NCBI GenBank assembly: GCA_029204225.1
Contig: CM055114.1
Location: 16,074,879 to 16,138,878 of the forward strand
Reading direction: 5' to 3'
Source: Diphasiastrum complanatum
Taxonomy: Eukaryota; Streptophyta; Lycopodiopsida; Lycopodiales; Lycopodiaceae
DNA: 64,000 nt
The notes under the pieces were generated by a model. It had not been told where the DNA came from. It saw only the letters and a list, made by a program, of their open reading frames with translations, and made no database searches. Below, piece after piece: positions 11,291 to 21,956 of this stretch. Made by a program: the position numbers and the translations under genes. Positions within the stretch are counted from its first letter, which is position 1; each line of letters opens with the position of its first letter.

Positions 11291-11852
11291 TTTTTGTGAT
11301 TTGTATCAACTCCATGCTGAAATGAGAATATCCTTCACGAGTTTGGTGCATCCATTGAGCTCCTTGATCATGCTTGTTTCTTGAGTGATGCATTCATGAT
11401 CTTGCCCTTCCCTCCTTGTGTGTGGTTGTGGATTTAGAGTGGACTAGTTTTCTTACTTTCCTAGTTGTGGATTAGATTTCATGTTTTCTTGTGGATTAAT
11501 GTAGGAGCCAGCATTCAAGTAAACTAAATAGGCTGGATTTGTGGTGTAGTTCTTGTATTTCTCTTTACAATCCAGTTCTTGATGTTCTTAGGATGTCCAA
11601 GAATCAAAAGGCTGGTTGGTTTCTTGATTCTTGGACTTCTAAAATGCTATAGATTAGTTCTTGTTTCTTGTTTTGTCAATTTATGCAAGTGTAGTAGTGC
11701 TTAAGATCTGATTTCAGTTCATTTTGCAGCAAAGTAGAAGTAGGAATCCATCGTTGTTCAACTGAGCAGTAATGTAGATAATTTGTTGAACGCGTTGGCT
11801 TGCATTTTGGCTGACTATGCATGTGCATTCAGTTCAAGAGAGACCCATCCGG
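11291..11852. other. Gene-free stretch upstream of the ParB-methyltransferase relic
   Basis: Moderately AT-rich, T/G-rich sequence. It could be R-U5 of the adjoining LTR fragment, or the promoter region of the following gene. A short imperfect inverted repeat (CCAAGAATCAAAAGG and TTGATTCTTGGA near 11590-11630) is visible. No coding frame is supported. Confidence 0.35.
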
Positions 11853-14800
11853 ATGTCCTCTGACAGGCAGGACATAATACTACAACGAGAACCCGTCCCT
11901 TCTGCCTAATTTTGGGCCTGAAACAAGAAAAAACATTAAGCAAGAGCCCACCGTCTCTGCTGATAGGCAGAAGAAGTAAGAAAAAGAACTTTTAGAAAAC
12001 CAACAGATCCTTTGGAGCAGAGGATCTGGCAACACAGATGCTGCATTGTTCTATGTAGAAGCAAAACCTGAGTGGGCACCGGTCTCTGAAAATGTTGAGG
12101 ATGAAACTATAACTGTCCTTCGTCCCAAAAAAAAGAGATCTCAGAATATTTCTGAGTCTTCTCCCACTAGACCTAAGTCACGCCCAAAGACCATGGCTAC
12201 ACATCGTCATAAGTCCATCTCGTCTGTTGAAAACACAAAAGCCGCCACCGAACCATCTATGTCGCTACGTGGTGCATCCATCCGCCCTTTACAAGACAAC
12301 TCTGAGCTTGCCAAATTAAGAGAAAATATTCATAAAAAGAAACAACTTTGATTTTAGATATAAATCAGTGTGATAGGCCACCTGTAGACCCAATAACATG
12401 AGACAGGCCAATGGAAGTAAGTGAACCGAATGAAACACATGTACATAATTTAAAAATAAAATTTAAAGATCATACACAGGCCATAGTTACTCCTTTTGTT
12501 GTTTTGGTTGATTCCAACGAATGCAACGATGTTGCAAATTTTGATTTTTCTTTATTGGATTCATATTATTTTTTTGTTCTTGGGGGCATACACAGTTTAC
12601 AAGCCCAGAAACAATTATCTCAAGAGAATCCCCATATTCCAAGTTTTCGAACTGTGAGTGTCATTGCATTTGCTGGCATGACAGTGGAAGAAGCGAAATT
12701 ATTGGCTTGGGACTACAATATTGATCAGGACTACCGGATGAAGATGACCGTGATACAAAGAATTTGATTTTTTCACAAAGAATACATGAGCAGGAGATGT
12801 GAATCAACTTGAGCTGAAAGCACTTTGTGCTCAAGAGACAGGCCTGTCTTTTGATTCGAAAAATCCTATGCAGAGCCTTACAAAATATGATAATTTTTTT
12901 TAGCTTGTTTTTTGTAGTGGCCAGGTAATTTGTTTTGCTATGCTCGTTATGGAATGCTCTGGTCATAATATATGTTGTAATCCTTTTAAATTGTTTTTAT
13001 CAGACTAAAATTTTGAACTAAAATTTAATACTCCCTAAATTCCTTATCAAATAATTTTTTTTTTTTTATTTCAGGTGTGGGCCCTTGTTGATAAATTTTT
13101 TGATAAATGAAAAACTTTTCAAATAAAAGGCCAACCTGCTCAAGGTGTCTCAAAGTCAAAGAAAAAAGTTGTGAGCACTCAAACTCTGAAGCCAATCCCT
13201 ACAAAAATGAGAATATCAGAGTGGAAGAATATGCAAAAGATTAGCTCTTCAGAGCTAATAATAAGTGTTCTTTCTAGAGTTGCTGATGGTCAACTTTCTT
13301 TAGCAAAAATGAGAAAAGAATATCAAAGCTAATAGTCATAATCTAAATATTTATTTATATGTTACCTTTTGTAATAAAGTGATTTTCATGATTTTGTTGA
13401 ATTTTTAACAATTATACTTTTTAAATGCAAGCATAAATTATTTATGAAAGTTCAAGAAGCTCTTCTGACAAGGTTAAATTATCAAGATTTCGATGAGTGC
13501 CAGAGGCTTTATCCTCTGAGTAGCCGAAATGAATCCTTGAGTCCATTTCTGATTTCGTTTAGAGACATGGTATTTATTTCACCCATGCTTAGCATAGGTG
13601 CTTATTAATTGTTTCTTTTCTATATTCTATGTCTCCTATGCTAAGCATAGTTTTTCTTTATTTAATTGTTATTTTTTGATAAGTTAAGTCTCCTATTCTA
13701 TTTTATATTTGTTGTCTCCCATGCTAAGCATAGCTTTTTCTTTTTCAATCTCCCGAAGACAAGAAAACAAAGTCCTTCTAGAGCAATTCAAGAGATATAT
13801 TCTGAAGGCAAAAGCTGAAAAAAAGGACATGGAGAGATTGGCACAGGGTGAGACCATTGCGGAGGAGGGTCCATTAGAGACCTACCTTTCCAAAAGTGTC
13901 GGTGATCAACCATGCTTTTACTCGGTTGATGAGGGCGATTGCAGAGAAATTTTAAAATTTTAAAAAAAAGGCCTTATACACTCTGCATCGTCGATATACC
14001 ATATGGATTTCAGATGAAAGAATCATTAAATGATGATTCCTCTTTCAAATTCACTGAAATCCATAATTTTATGCAAGGTTTTCTTGAAGTCACAGCTTCT
14101 CCAATTTGGAGAGTTGTTATTTTTCATTCTTCTTGGCAGTCAACATCAGTACAGAAAGCTCTACTAACTTTCTGTAATGCGGGAATAGAGAATGTTGTGT
14201 GGTACGTTTCTAAGTCCCTGAATTATTAATTCGTATTTTAATTCATATATTTATTTTAAATTTTTTATTTTAAAGTTAAAATTTTAAACTTATTTTACTT
14301 GTAATGTTCCATGTCAGGTACAAACCCATGTCAATAACTCAGGAGGAGCTCGACCTTGCAATGAAATAGAATACATAACCATCGGTTATTATTCTTTGGA
14401 TGACAAACGTTCGATGCTTCATTACAACACTTCCGGACTGACAAGTTTTGGAAACTTGTTCCAGTATCCAACCGTGACGAAGAAATTAAAGAATCCAATG
14501 ATGGGTTCCGTGGCTTGTCCCTACCAAAAGCCACGACAATTAATTAATCATTTAATTAATATTTGCTCACTTAGCTGATTGGGTTTTGGATTTATTTAGC
14601 AGTAGCGGCACTACGAGTGCATGTGCTGTTCAGAAAGACAAACATGTTGCTACAGTAGATTTATATCCTAATTTAGTTGATTTTGTAAAAATGAGAATGA
14701 AATCTCTTTCAGTTTTGTCAGATGAACTATATGAGATGGGAAAGAGTTTAGACAGCGCGGATATAGTAATTCTGTTTTCCAAGGCACCTCAGTCTCCTGC

Positions 14801-14960
14801 TAGCGAAAAAGTAGGCGACACAGGAGAATTTGCTGATGTCTTGGTTCAAGATTACAATGTAGTAATGATAGTCGAAGAAATTGTTGAAGAGGTGTCACTT
14901 GAAAGTACCGTAGCTACTCAAGAAAAAGAAAAAGATGTAAATGATCTCGATGATTTTTAG
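11853..14960 (+). pseudogene. ParB-like / N4-N6 DNA-methyltransferase gene, spliced and broken
   Basis: Would encode a DNA-binding ParB-like domain followed by a beta-class amino-methyltransferase (methyl group from S-adenosylmethionine to cytosine N4 or adenine N6). Seen: possible start ATG 11853 (MSSDRQ), and a basic Ser/Pro linker to 12351. The ParB-like block has LDINQCDRPPVDP (12354 on), FFVLGGIHSLQAQKQL (about 12570-12615), VSVIAFAGMTVEEAKLLAW and a following N-D-rich helix. A linker GDVNQLELKALCAQETG follows in a shifted frame. Methyltransferase motif IV is DIPYG (13993-14007). A motif X-like CPYQKPRQLINHLI is at 14516 on. Motif I is DLFSSSGTT (14589-14615), where the family usually has F-x-GSGTT. 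Motif order IV-X-I is that of the beta class. Introns: 12925-13074 (CAG|GTAATT...TTTCAG), roughly 13329-13431, 13570-13758 (GTATTT) and 14202-14317 (GTACGT...CAG, splitting a Trp codon). Stops at 11977, 12399, 12765, 12901 and 13108, plus frameshifts near 12350, 12785, 13965, 14365 and 14578, disable it. The last 125 codons are open with an acidic tail. The assignment rests on motifs only. Confidence 0.8.
13570..13758 (+). other. Intron with repeated near-palindrome
   Basis: The donor ATG|GTATTT at 13570 follows an open exon (13432-13569, HKLFMKVQEALL...FRDM). The acceptor lies near the CCCGAAG at 13752-13758, after a T-rich tract, although the phase does not fit perfectly. Inside are ATGCTTAGCAT (13585-13595) and two copies of ATGCTAAGCAT (13638-13648, 13721-13731). 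The latter two lie in a larger repeat (GTCTCC-N-ATGCTAAGCATAG). Confidence 0.7.
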
Positions 14961-15660
14961 AAATAAAAAATTCTCTTTTGTTTCAAAGAATAATTGCGTT
15001 TATATTTTTTTTAAGTATTGTGTTTTGAATTTTTTTTTATTGATTTAATGTTCTTAAATTTGTTTTCTAACGATTTAAAATCAAGAATTTGAAATATTTT
15101 AAAAATTTTAACATTGATAATCATTACCAAAAATTAAAATTATATCGATTTGTCAAGTTTATAATATTTCAATTTTAGATGTGTTTTTATAATATCTTTT
15201 GTAAAAAAAATATTGTTAGAAATTTTAAGAAATGAAAAGATTTTTTAGATTTTTTTCAGGGTGATTTAAATATTTTCACAAATTATTTAATCTCGATTAT
15301 TGTAAAGTAATTTTATTTGCGTTTATTTAATATTTAAATATTTAATAAACTTACGTAGGTATAAGTAAAGATCTTTAAAAATTATTGATTCAAATTTTTA
15401 ACATAATTTAAAAAATATTTTTTTCGATACAAGAATTGTAATTTAAAAAAATTGAAAATTTCAAAAAAAAAAACTATAACTTTTGTTTTAAGTAAGCAAA
15501 AAATATTTTTTAGGTATTTGAATTATTTTCTTGCAAAAAAAAACATTTTTTTAACATTACAATATATTTATTTGAAGCATTTTAAATTTGGATACTTTTT
15601 CAAAAAACTTAAAAAATTAAAAAAAAATGAGTCTTGAAGTCATTTCTCTTTTTTTTGGTC
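14961..15660. other. Very AT-rich spacer
   Basis: Roughly four-fifths A+T with long A and T runs. It may include the 3' untranslated end of the methyltransferase relic. The 61-codon Lys/Phe frame at 15452-15637 is a product of composition and is not called. Confidence 0.6.
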
Positions 15661-15666
15661 ATCATG

Positions 15667-15864
15667 TTCAAACACATCAAGGATGCACATCACTTCGTGA
15701 GAGAGAAGCTCATTGGAGGGGAAATCTACTTGGAGCACATCGACACATCATCTTGTATTGCTCGCCTAATCTATGAGCAAAAATTCCTTCATCAAGCATA
15801 GAGCTAATCTTGGAATAATACCAAGATCCATGTTCAAGTCAACATAGATTGTATTTAGGAGGAG
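15667..15864 (+). pseudogene. Copia RNase H C-terminus and polypurine tract
   Basis: FKHIKDAHHFVREKLIGGEI and LEHIDTSSCIARLI match the end of Copia RNase H (KHIDIRYHFIRE, then the ADIFTK region) and stop at 15799. All upstream pol is missing; the fragment begins abruptly beside AT-rich DNA. The purine tract TTAGGAGGAG (15855-15864) abuts the LTR start TGTTG, which is the normal 3' end of a Copia element. This copy is therefore a 5'-truncated + strand element. Confidence 0.75.
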
Positions 15865-16660
15865 TGTTGAAAATGAAAAATCATCTATCTTGATTTTGAG
15901 GCTTGTTACAAAGTTTTCTCTATGCAAGTTTGTTGTTTCATAATGTAAATGACAGATTTGTCCTAGAAGGAACTCGAGTTATATGGGTTTCTCAAGTCTA
16001 GTTGGTAGTATACAACTTGCATATAGATTGTAGACTTAGAAATGTCATTAATATGCTTGTAGAAACTCGTGGCATATCACATGCAATTGTTGTAAGTGAT
16101 CCATAGTGACATGCAAGGCATGCACAAAGTGAAATGGACACATGCATGATGATTTGTACAATTCTAGTTAGAAAAATGACACTTGGTAAAAGTAGGTAGA
16201 AATGCATGCATAAGATGTGACAAATGTCACTTGGACTCTAGTTTTCACTTTAGATGTGGATGAAAGGTGGATGGATGTGGTGCTACCTCAAGCTACCTCA
16301 AACTCCATAAATATGTGTAGCTATTCTCATAATCTTGGATGAAGAACCAAGCTTTGATGCTATTCCATGCCATTTTGGATCTACACCATTATTTGCTTGA
16401 ATATCTCTCTCTCTTTCTCTCTCTAACTCGTGTTGAGGCTTATGCTCATATACTAAATTCTTGTACTTTTTCTCTCTTGTAATCAAAGCTATCATTCTTT
16501 GATTCTTATCATGCTAGATTGTAATTAAGCCATTAAATTCTGTACTAGATCTTGCTATTCAATCTAGAATCAGTTTTTTGTGCTGATCATAAAACTTAAT
16601 AAGATCATTCACATTTGTGGATCATTTTTCACACGTGTGAACTTGCTGGAAATTTTGTTA
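15865..16660 (+). mobile_element. Copia LTR (family D)
   Basis: Starts TGTTGAAAATG after a polypurine tract. The end is placed at GGAAATTTTGTTA by comparison with the inverted copy at 30730-31508, which ends TTTTGTCA. It contains TATA-like 'ccataaatatgtg' near 16303, a CT-rich tract at 16402-16425 and CACACGTGTG at 16630-16639. It serves as 3' LTR for the RNase H tail on its left and looks like the 5' LTR for the gag on its right. Confidence 0.8.
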
Positions 16661-17159
16661 AAAACTGTGACTAGAAGTCCAAAGAGAGGGCTAGAAGTCA
16701 AATTCGAGATAATCAAGACAAAGTGAAACCTTTGTGAGTTTCTAGGTTCAGATCAAAACCAATTTTATTGAGCATTGGTTTGTAGGATCCTTCCAAAAAG
16801 TTCTTTTAAATCAAGATCAAGGGGATCTTGCTACTTGAATCTTTGTGCATTTCAAGCAAGTTTCTAGTGGGAAAATTCTAGAAAAGAACTTATGGAGGGT
16901 TGAGAAGTTCAGTCTACTTTGTGTTCATTGATTTTCTCAAGAGTAGTCAATAGAGTGAAAAATTGGAAAGATTTGATTTTTAGTAGATTTCACGTCATCT
17001 TATCTTCATTACAACTTTGTAAGGGAGTGTTAGAACTGAGGTTATAAGTCCATTTGTTGGATTAGAAATCTAATTTGAGTGAAACACTACAAGTGTGAGA
17101 CCTTTGTGAGTTTCAAAGTCAATCAAATCTATTTCTTGTGTGTAGAATTCACTAGTAAA
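16661..17159 (+). other. Copia leader
   Basis: Untranslated stretch between the family D LTR and the gag start. I see no TGGTATCAGAGC primer-binding site at the LTR edge, so either it has mutated or the LTR and gag belong to different insertions. Repeated phrases such as GAAACCTTTGTGAG and GAGACCTTTGTGAG (about 16727 and 17095) occur. Confidence 0.5.
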
Positions 17160-18137
17160 ATGGGATCTATTGGAGCTTACCTTCTAGAAGCTAGGGAGAG
17201 ATTGAAATCTACAAATTATTCTATTTGAAAGGTTAGGATGGAGTCAATAATGGTGCTCCAAGACCTTTATGAGTTCTTGATTGATGATGAAGATGAACCT
17301 CTAGGTGCACATGAATTGATCAAATACAAGAAGAGATCTAGGCTAGCACTTCATTGTGTGAAGATGAATGTAAGCAATGATCCTTTGAGAGAAGTATCAT
17401 CATGTACTAGTGCTAAAGAAGCTTGGGAGTCTTTAAAACCAATCTATGAATCAAGCAATACTTCTAGAGTACTTATGCTTAGAAATCAAATTTTGCAAAG
17501 CATGAGGAGAAGTGAGGAGAGTGCACAAAACTATGTGCTTAGAATCAAGTCTCTAAATAGGGAGTTGGCTTCCACTGGAGAGAAGATTCAAGATGGAGAT
17601 CTTGTACAAATTGTTCTTAATGGACTAGGAGATGACTTTGCGAATTTGGTTCAAAGTTTTGCCATCCAAGACACTTTGCCATCTATTGATAAGCTCTATA
17701 GTGTGCTTGTGGCTGAAGAGTGTATGATGCTCCATGCAAAAGTAAGGATGAGTTCCTTATCATTTCAAGAAGGATATATGAGAGTAAATTTCTCATTCAA
17801 GGGCAAAAAGAAGACCAATGGAAAGAAGAAGCATCCAAAGGAGGCCAAAGAAGAGGATGATACATCAAGCTCAGAGGACAAGTCAAAGCAAAAATGCTTC
17901 TTTTGTGAAAAGAAGGGACATTATGCATTCGAATGTTACAAGAGGCTAAGATCACAAGAAGAGGAGGACAAACAAGAAAACCTTGCACATGAGGAGGAGA
18001 ATGAAGTAGATGTATTCTTGATGGCATCTACATCCTCACCAACAAGCAATGGCAATTCAAGAGATACATGGTGGATTGATAGTGGGGCTAGCTCTCACAT
18101 GTCTTGTGAAAAGAACTTTTTCTCAACCTTTCTGTGA
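17160..18137 (+). pseudogene. gag: Copia gag and protease start, broken
   Basis: Starts MGSIGAYLLEARERLKSTNYS; codon 23, Trp in related gags (NYSTWKVRM), is TGA at about 17226. The rest of the Retrotran_gag_2 domain is open (SCTSAKEAWESLKPIYES, SRVLMLRNQILQSM, FAIQDTLPSID). A basic linker and a zinc knuckle with intact CCHC spacing, CFFCEKKGHYAFEC (about 17896-17938), follow. The protease active site DTWWIDSGASSHMS is present, but the frame ends at 18135 (STFL then TGA). Protein would coat element RNA in virus-like particles; this copy cannot make it in full. Confidence 0.85.
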
Positions 18138-19058
18138 AAAAGTTTGTTTTTACTACAAGTGATGAAGAGTGTAGGACAGATGGTGTTGGTACGATCTCTT
18201 TGTATCTAGAATTCTCAATAAGTATGGACATAGAAAATGTCCTTTATGTACCATCAATCACCAAGAATATGCCTAGTGTTGAAGTACTCTTAGAAAGTGG
18301 TTTGGGTGTCCACTTTAAGCATGGTGTTTGTATCATTTTGAAGAATGATGTTTGCATTGCAAAGGGATTTAAACATGGAATTCCAAAGGAGAGTTCCAAG
18401 GAGGTCCTCAATGACAAAGGTTGAGTCATCAAATTGTATGCAAATTTTCCATTCAAGTGTGCATCTTGCAAGGATGGTGAGCATTGGAGAGTCTACTATC
18501 TTTGAATACTTGTTGGATAGTATTAGTAGACATGGAGTGACTTGTTTCTTATCTTTAAGATCTATGATGTTTAGTACTCGTCATGACAATACAATGAAAT
18601 TAGATGTTTTCAAATATCCATTTGTTGTCTTTGGACAACTATTTTTGTAATAGTTTGAATAGTGTCATAAAAGATGAAACATCATATGTATTGAAAATAT
18701 TTGGGTCCACATGCTTTGATCATGATCATTCCAATGTAAGGACCAAAGATTATCCTATTTCAATGATAGGAATAATGGTAGTGTTATGCTCTTCAAGTAG
18801 AGATTGTAGAATCTACTTGTCTTCCATCAAAGAAGTTGTCAATGGTGGAAATGTGATCTTTCAAGCACCTTTGGATCAACACCTTATTCAATTCATTGAT
18901 GGTTTGGAGTCAAGTCAAGTGGAGGAGCGAGCTCAAGACCCGAGGACTCCAAGAAGAACCATAAGTATCAAGATCAAGGCTCAATCATATAGATCAAGCA
19001 AGACAAGTTGTCTTTGGCAACATTATGTATGGACTTAATAGTTCAATTGATGTATCTT
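18138..19058 (+). pseudogene. Copia protease/integrase remnants with deletion
   Basis: Protease C-terminal sequence continues in another frame (VFTTSDEECRTDGVGTI, VLYVPSITKNMPSVEVLLES). Only the region after the integrase core follows (IFGSTCFDHDHSNVR, CRIYLSSIKEVVNGGNVIF, ESSQVEERAQDPRTPRR). GAG-pre-integrase, the DDE core, RT and RNase H are absent. The right edge is cut by a family B LTR at 19059. Confidence 0.75.
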
Positions 19059-19787
19059 CTGTTGGGAAAGAGGGGTGTGAGAAATGAAAATAGCTCGAAA
19101 AGAAACAAACATGAAAAGAAGCAAACTCAAAACTTGAAAAGAAACGAACTCGAATGGAAAATGTTTGTGCGCAGCGGAATAAGCTATCTCACTCTTTCCT
19201 TAAGCATGACTATGCCTATCAGACTCAAACAGAATGTTAGTGATAGAAATCATGTTCGATTGGATTATGTTAAGCATCAAAATATCAGAAAGATAATTTG
19301 TCATGAACAGCTAGACAAATTATCAGTGACGAATTATTTGCGAAGAGCAAGACTGAGCTAGACTGATAATCAGTCGCGAATTAGTCGCAAAAGGCAAGAC
19401 TAAATATTAGTCACGAACAACTAGACTAATAATAATTCATGAAGAGCAGACAACCAAATTAAGCAATAAGAAAGTCAGACATAATGTAAAAAAACATTGT
19501 AATATTGACACAAATCTGAATGTAGAACGAACAGAGCTGTAATCAGATTAAGTATACCGAAATATACATGTCAATAATGTAGGTGAGCACAAGACAATAG
19601 CGGACGAAACCGCATGCTTCGCAAAGCTAATCACACAATCTATAAAGGTGATAAACCTATTACTAACAATACATCTCGAAAAAAGAATCGATGTGCGAAA
19701 GCATCTATAATGTCTACACTTCTGATGCTATTGCTTCACACTTTTCTACATGTTACTGAATACGCACATGGTATTCAATATATATAC
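19059..19787 (-). mobile_element. Copia LTR fragment (family B), minus orientation
   Basis: Starts TGTTGGGAAAGAGGGG, the reverse complement of the right end of the 46119-47279 LTR. It follows that LTR for about 730 bp and stops where the family A LTR begins at 19788. The remaining 430 bp of the LTR is not found next to the neighbouring elements. Confidence 0.75.
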
Positions 19788-20442
19788 TGTGAAAATTGTC
19801 AACATTTCCTAGCTAGTTTGAGGCCTAAATTGGCTAAAATTGTAAATAGTTTTGGTTCTGGAGTTTCACACGTGTGAACCAGGCCACAATGTTTTTATTT
19901 ACTGTATTTTTTCAGTATGATGAAGTGTCAAACTTCATACCCTTCAAAATGAGACCATTTTGATGTATTTTGGTCATATAAGCCATTTTTAGCTATTTTT
20001 CCTATATAGGGAATATCTAGGGTCAAGTACCTTCTAGAGAGAGGAGAGAGAGTCATCTTCCTCATCCATAAATAGTAGGGAAGTCGTGGAGAACAGGTTG
20101 GAGAAACCTTTTGTATGCTTCATTGAGATCAATAGATCATTGTCATTGTTTCTTCCTCCATTGAGAGCATTGTTGTGTGTATTGTCTTCAAGCTATTGTG
20201 TATGATCTTAGGTGCTTTCCAAAAGTGATAGGCTGATGTATTATGGACTGTATAATGCTATTTTGGGCCGCGCTTGATGTTTATGGAAGTTTCCATTTGT
20301 GATAAATGCTTTTTGATCAAGTTCTTTGCATTCTAGGTAGCATAGAATGTGTTGCCAATTCCTAGCTTATGTAGTTTGGAGTGCAAGCATTCAAGCCAAT
20401 GATCTTGGAGTTTAGATCCACTTAGGATCTGTATTTTTCACA
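19788..20442 (+). mobile_element. Copia 5' LTR (family A)
   Basis: TGTGAAAATTG at the start and ATTTTTCACA at the end form the short terminal inverted repeat. The LTR is followed directly by a perfect primer-binding site. The palindrome TTCACACGTGTGAA lies 77 bp inside (19865-19878), and TATA-like CCTATATAGG is near 20007. It is roughly 83-85 percent identical by eye, over the start, to the inverted LTR at 21295-21941. Confidence 0.88.
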
Positions 20443-20454
20443 TGGTATCAGAGC
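20443..20454 (+). other. Primer-binding site
   Basis: TGGTATCAGAGC immediately follows the CA end of the LTR. It is the sequence complementary to the 3' end of plant initiator methionine tRNA, which primes minus-strand DNA synthesis in most plant Copia elements. Confidence 0.92.
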
Positions 20455-21294
20455 TGGTTGGCTTCTATTTACAGTAAGTATTCCATTTTTGGTGATATTT
20501 GGATGTTTGATCAAGTTCTAGCATGATTTTGCATTGCTTTGTTGATCAAATCTTACTAACCTTTGTTTTGTGAGTTGAACTTGTGGATCAAAAGCATATT
20601 TCAGGTCTATTGAAGATCAGAGGCTGAAAAGAAACTATTTTGGATCAGATCATAACACCTAATCATTTGTGATTGTGAGGCTTGTGCATATTCAATACTA
20701 ACAATGTTCTTTTCAATCCTATTGTTGACAATCTCCATTCTTGGATGAACACTCTCCTTAAGTGGATGAAACTTCTCCTTAAGTGGATGACAAATGCTCT
20801 TTTGAGTGAGTTGTAATTCTCCTAAAGGCTGAGCAAAGCTCCCATTTGGATGAAAGATCCCCTTTTTTGGGTGAACATATTGCAAGCTCCATTGTGAAGA
20901 GCATATTGTAAAGATTGTCATCAATTTTGGCATAAATTTTGGTGTACTTTGTTGAGCATGTAAGTAACTCTCCTTATGTAATTTGATTGGAGCATTTGCT
21001 GGAAGGTGTTAACCATTATGCAAGTGTGTTTTCAGGTTCTTAACAGGTTGAGGAACATTCTCATGTGAAGTGATCTTAGATCTACATCTAAACACCAAGA
21101 TTTGACAAGATAGTGAAGCTAGTCTTGTGATTCACTAAGTGTGCTCATTCATTCACCTCTAAATCTTGTATTTATCACTTGATGGAGTTTATAAACTTTT
21201 AGAAGTGTGGTTTACATGTGGTTTTACAGGTTGAATCAATATCTTAGTGTGTTGATCATATGTTGATCAAGTTTGTTCATTACTAGGTAATCTT
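20455..21294 (+). other. Leader of a + strand Copia that has lost its body
   Basis: No gag follows. Instead an LTR in the opposite orientation begins at 21295. A short tandem repeat CTCCTTAAGTGGATGA occurs twice at about 20755-20787. No supported coding frame is present. Confidence 0.5.
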
Positions 21295-21941
21295 TGTGAA
21301 AAATACAGATCCTAAGTGGATCTAAACTCCAAGATCATTGGCTTGAATGCTTGCACTCCAAACTACATAAGCTAGGAATTGGCAACACATTCTATGCTAC
21401 CTAGAATGCAAAGAACTTGATCAAAAAGCATTTATCACAAATGGAAACTTCCATAAACATCAAGTGCGGCCCAAAATAGCATTATACAGTCCATAATACA
21501 TCAGCCTACCACTTTTGGAAAGCACCTAAGATCATACACACAAAGCTTGAACTCAATCACTACACAATGCCAACAATGGAAGGAGAACCCAATAGAAAAA
21601 TCTCTCATTAAGCAAATGAATACAATGGATCTGCTCCAACCTGTTTCTCCACGGCCTACTTGCTATATATAGCTGAGAGAGATGACTCTCTCTCCTCTCT
21701 CTAGACCCTCCTTACCTAAAATATGCCCTATATAGGTAAAATTGGCATATATGTCCAAAATACATGAAAATGGACTCATTTCGAAGGTCTTGAAGTTTGA
21801 CACTTCTTCATACTGAAAAAATACACTTACTAAAAATATCTAGACCTGTTTCACACGTGTGAAAAGTCAGATCCTAAACTATGTGCCATTTTTAGCAATT
21901 TTGGCCTAAAACTAGACAAGGAAATGTTGACAATTTTCACA
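21295..21941 (-). mobile_element. Copia 3' LTR (family A), minus orientation
   Basis: Read on the minus strand it starts TGTGAAAATTG next to the polypurine tract and ends ATTTTTCACA at 21295. CACACGTGTG is at 21852-21861. It is the 3' LTR of the minus-strand element whose ORF ends at 21955. Confidence 0.88.
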
Positions 21942-21956
21942 CTCCCTCTTCAACTT
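21942..21956 (-). other. Polypurine tract
   Basis: On the minus strand AAGTTGAAGAGGGAG runs straight into TGTGAAAA of the 3' LTR. The same TTGAAGAGGGAG is found at 32235-32247. It primes plus-strand DNA synthesis. Confidence 0.85.

Noticed and set aside
15452-15637. 61-codon Lys/Phe-rich frame
   Set aside because: Explained by extreme AT content.
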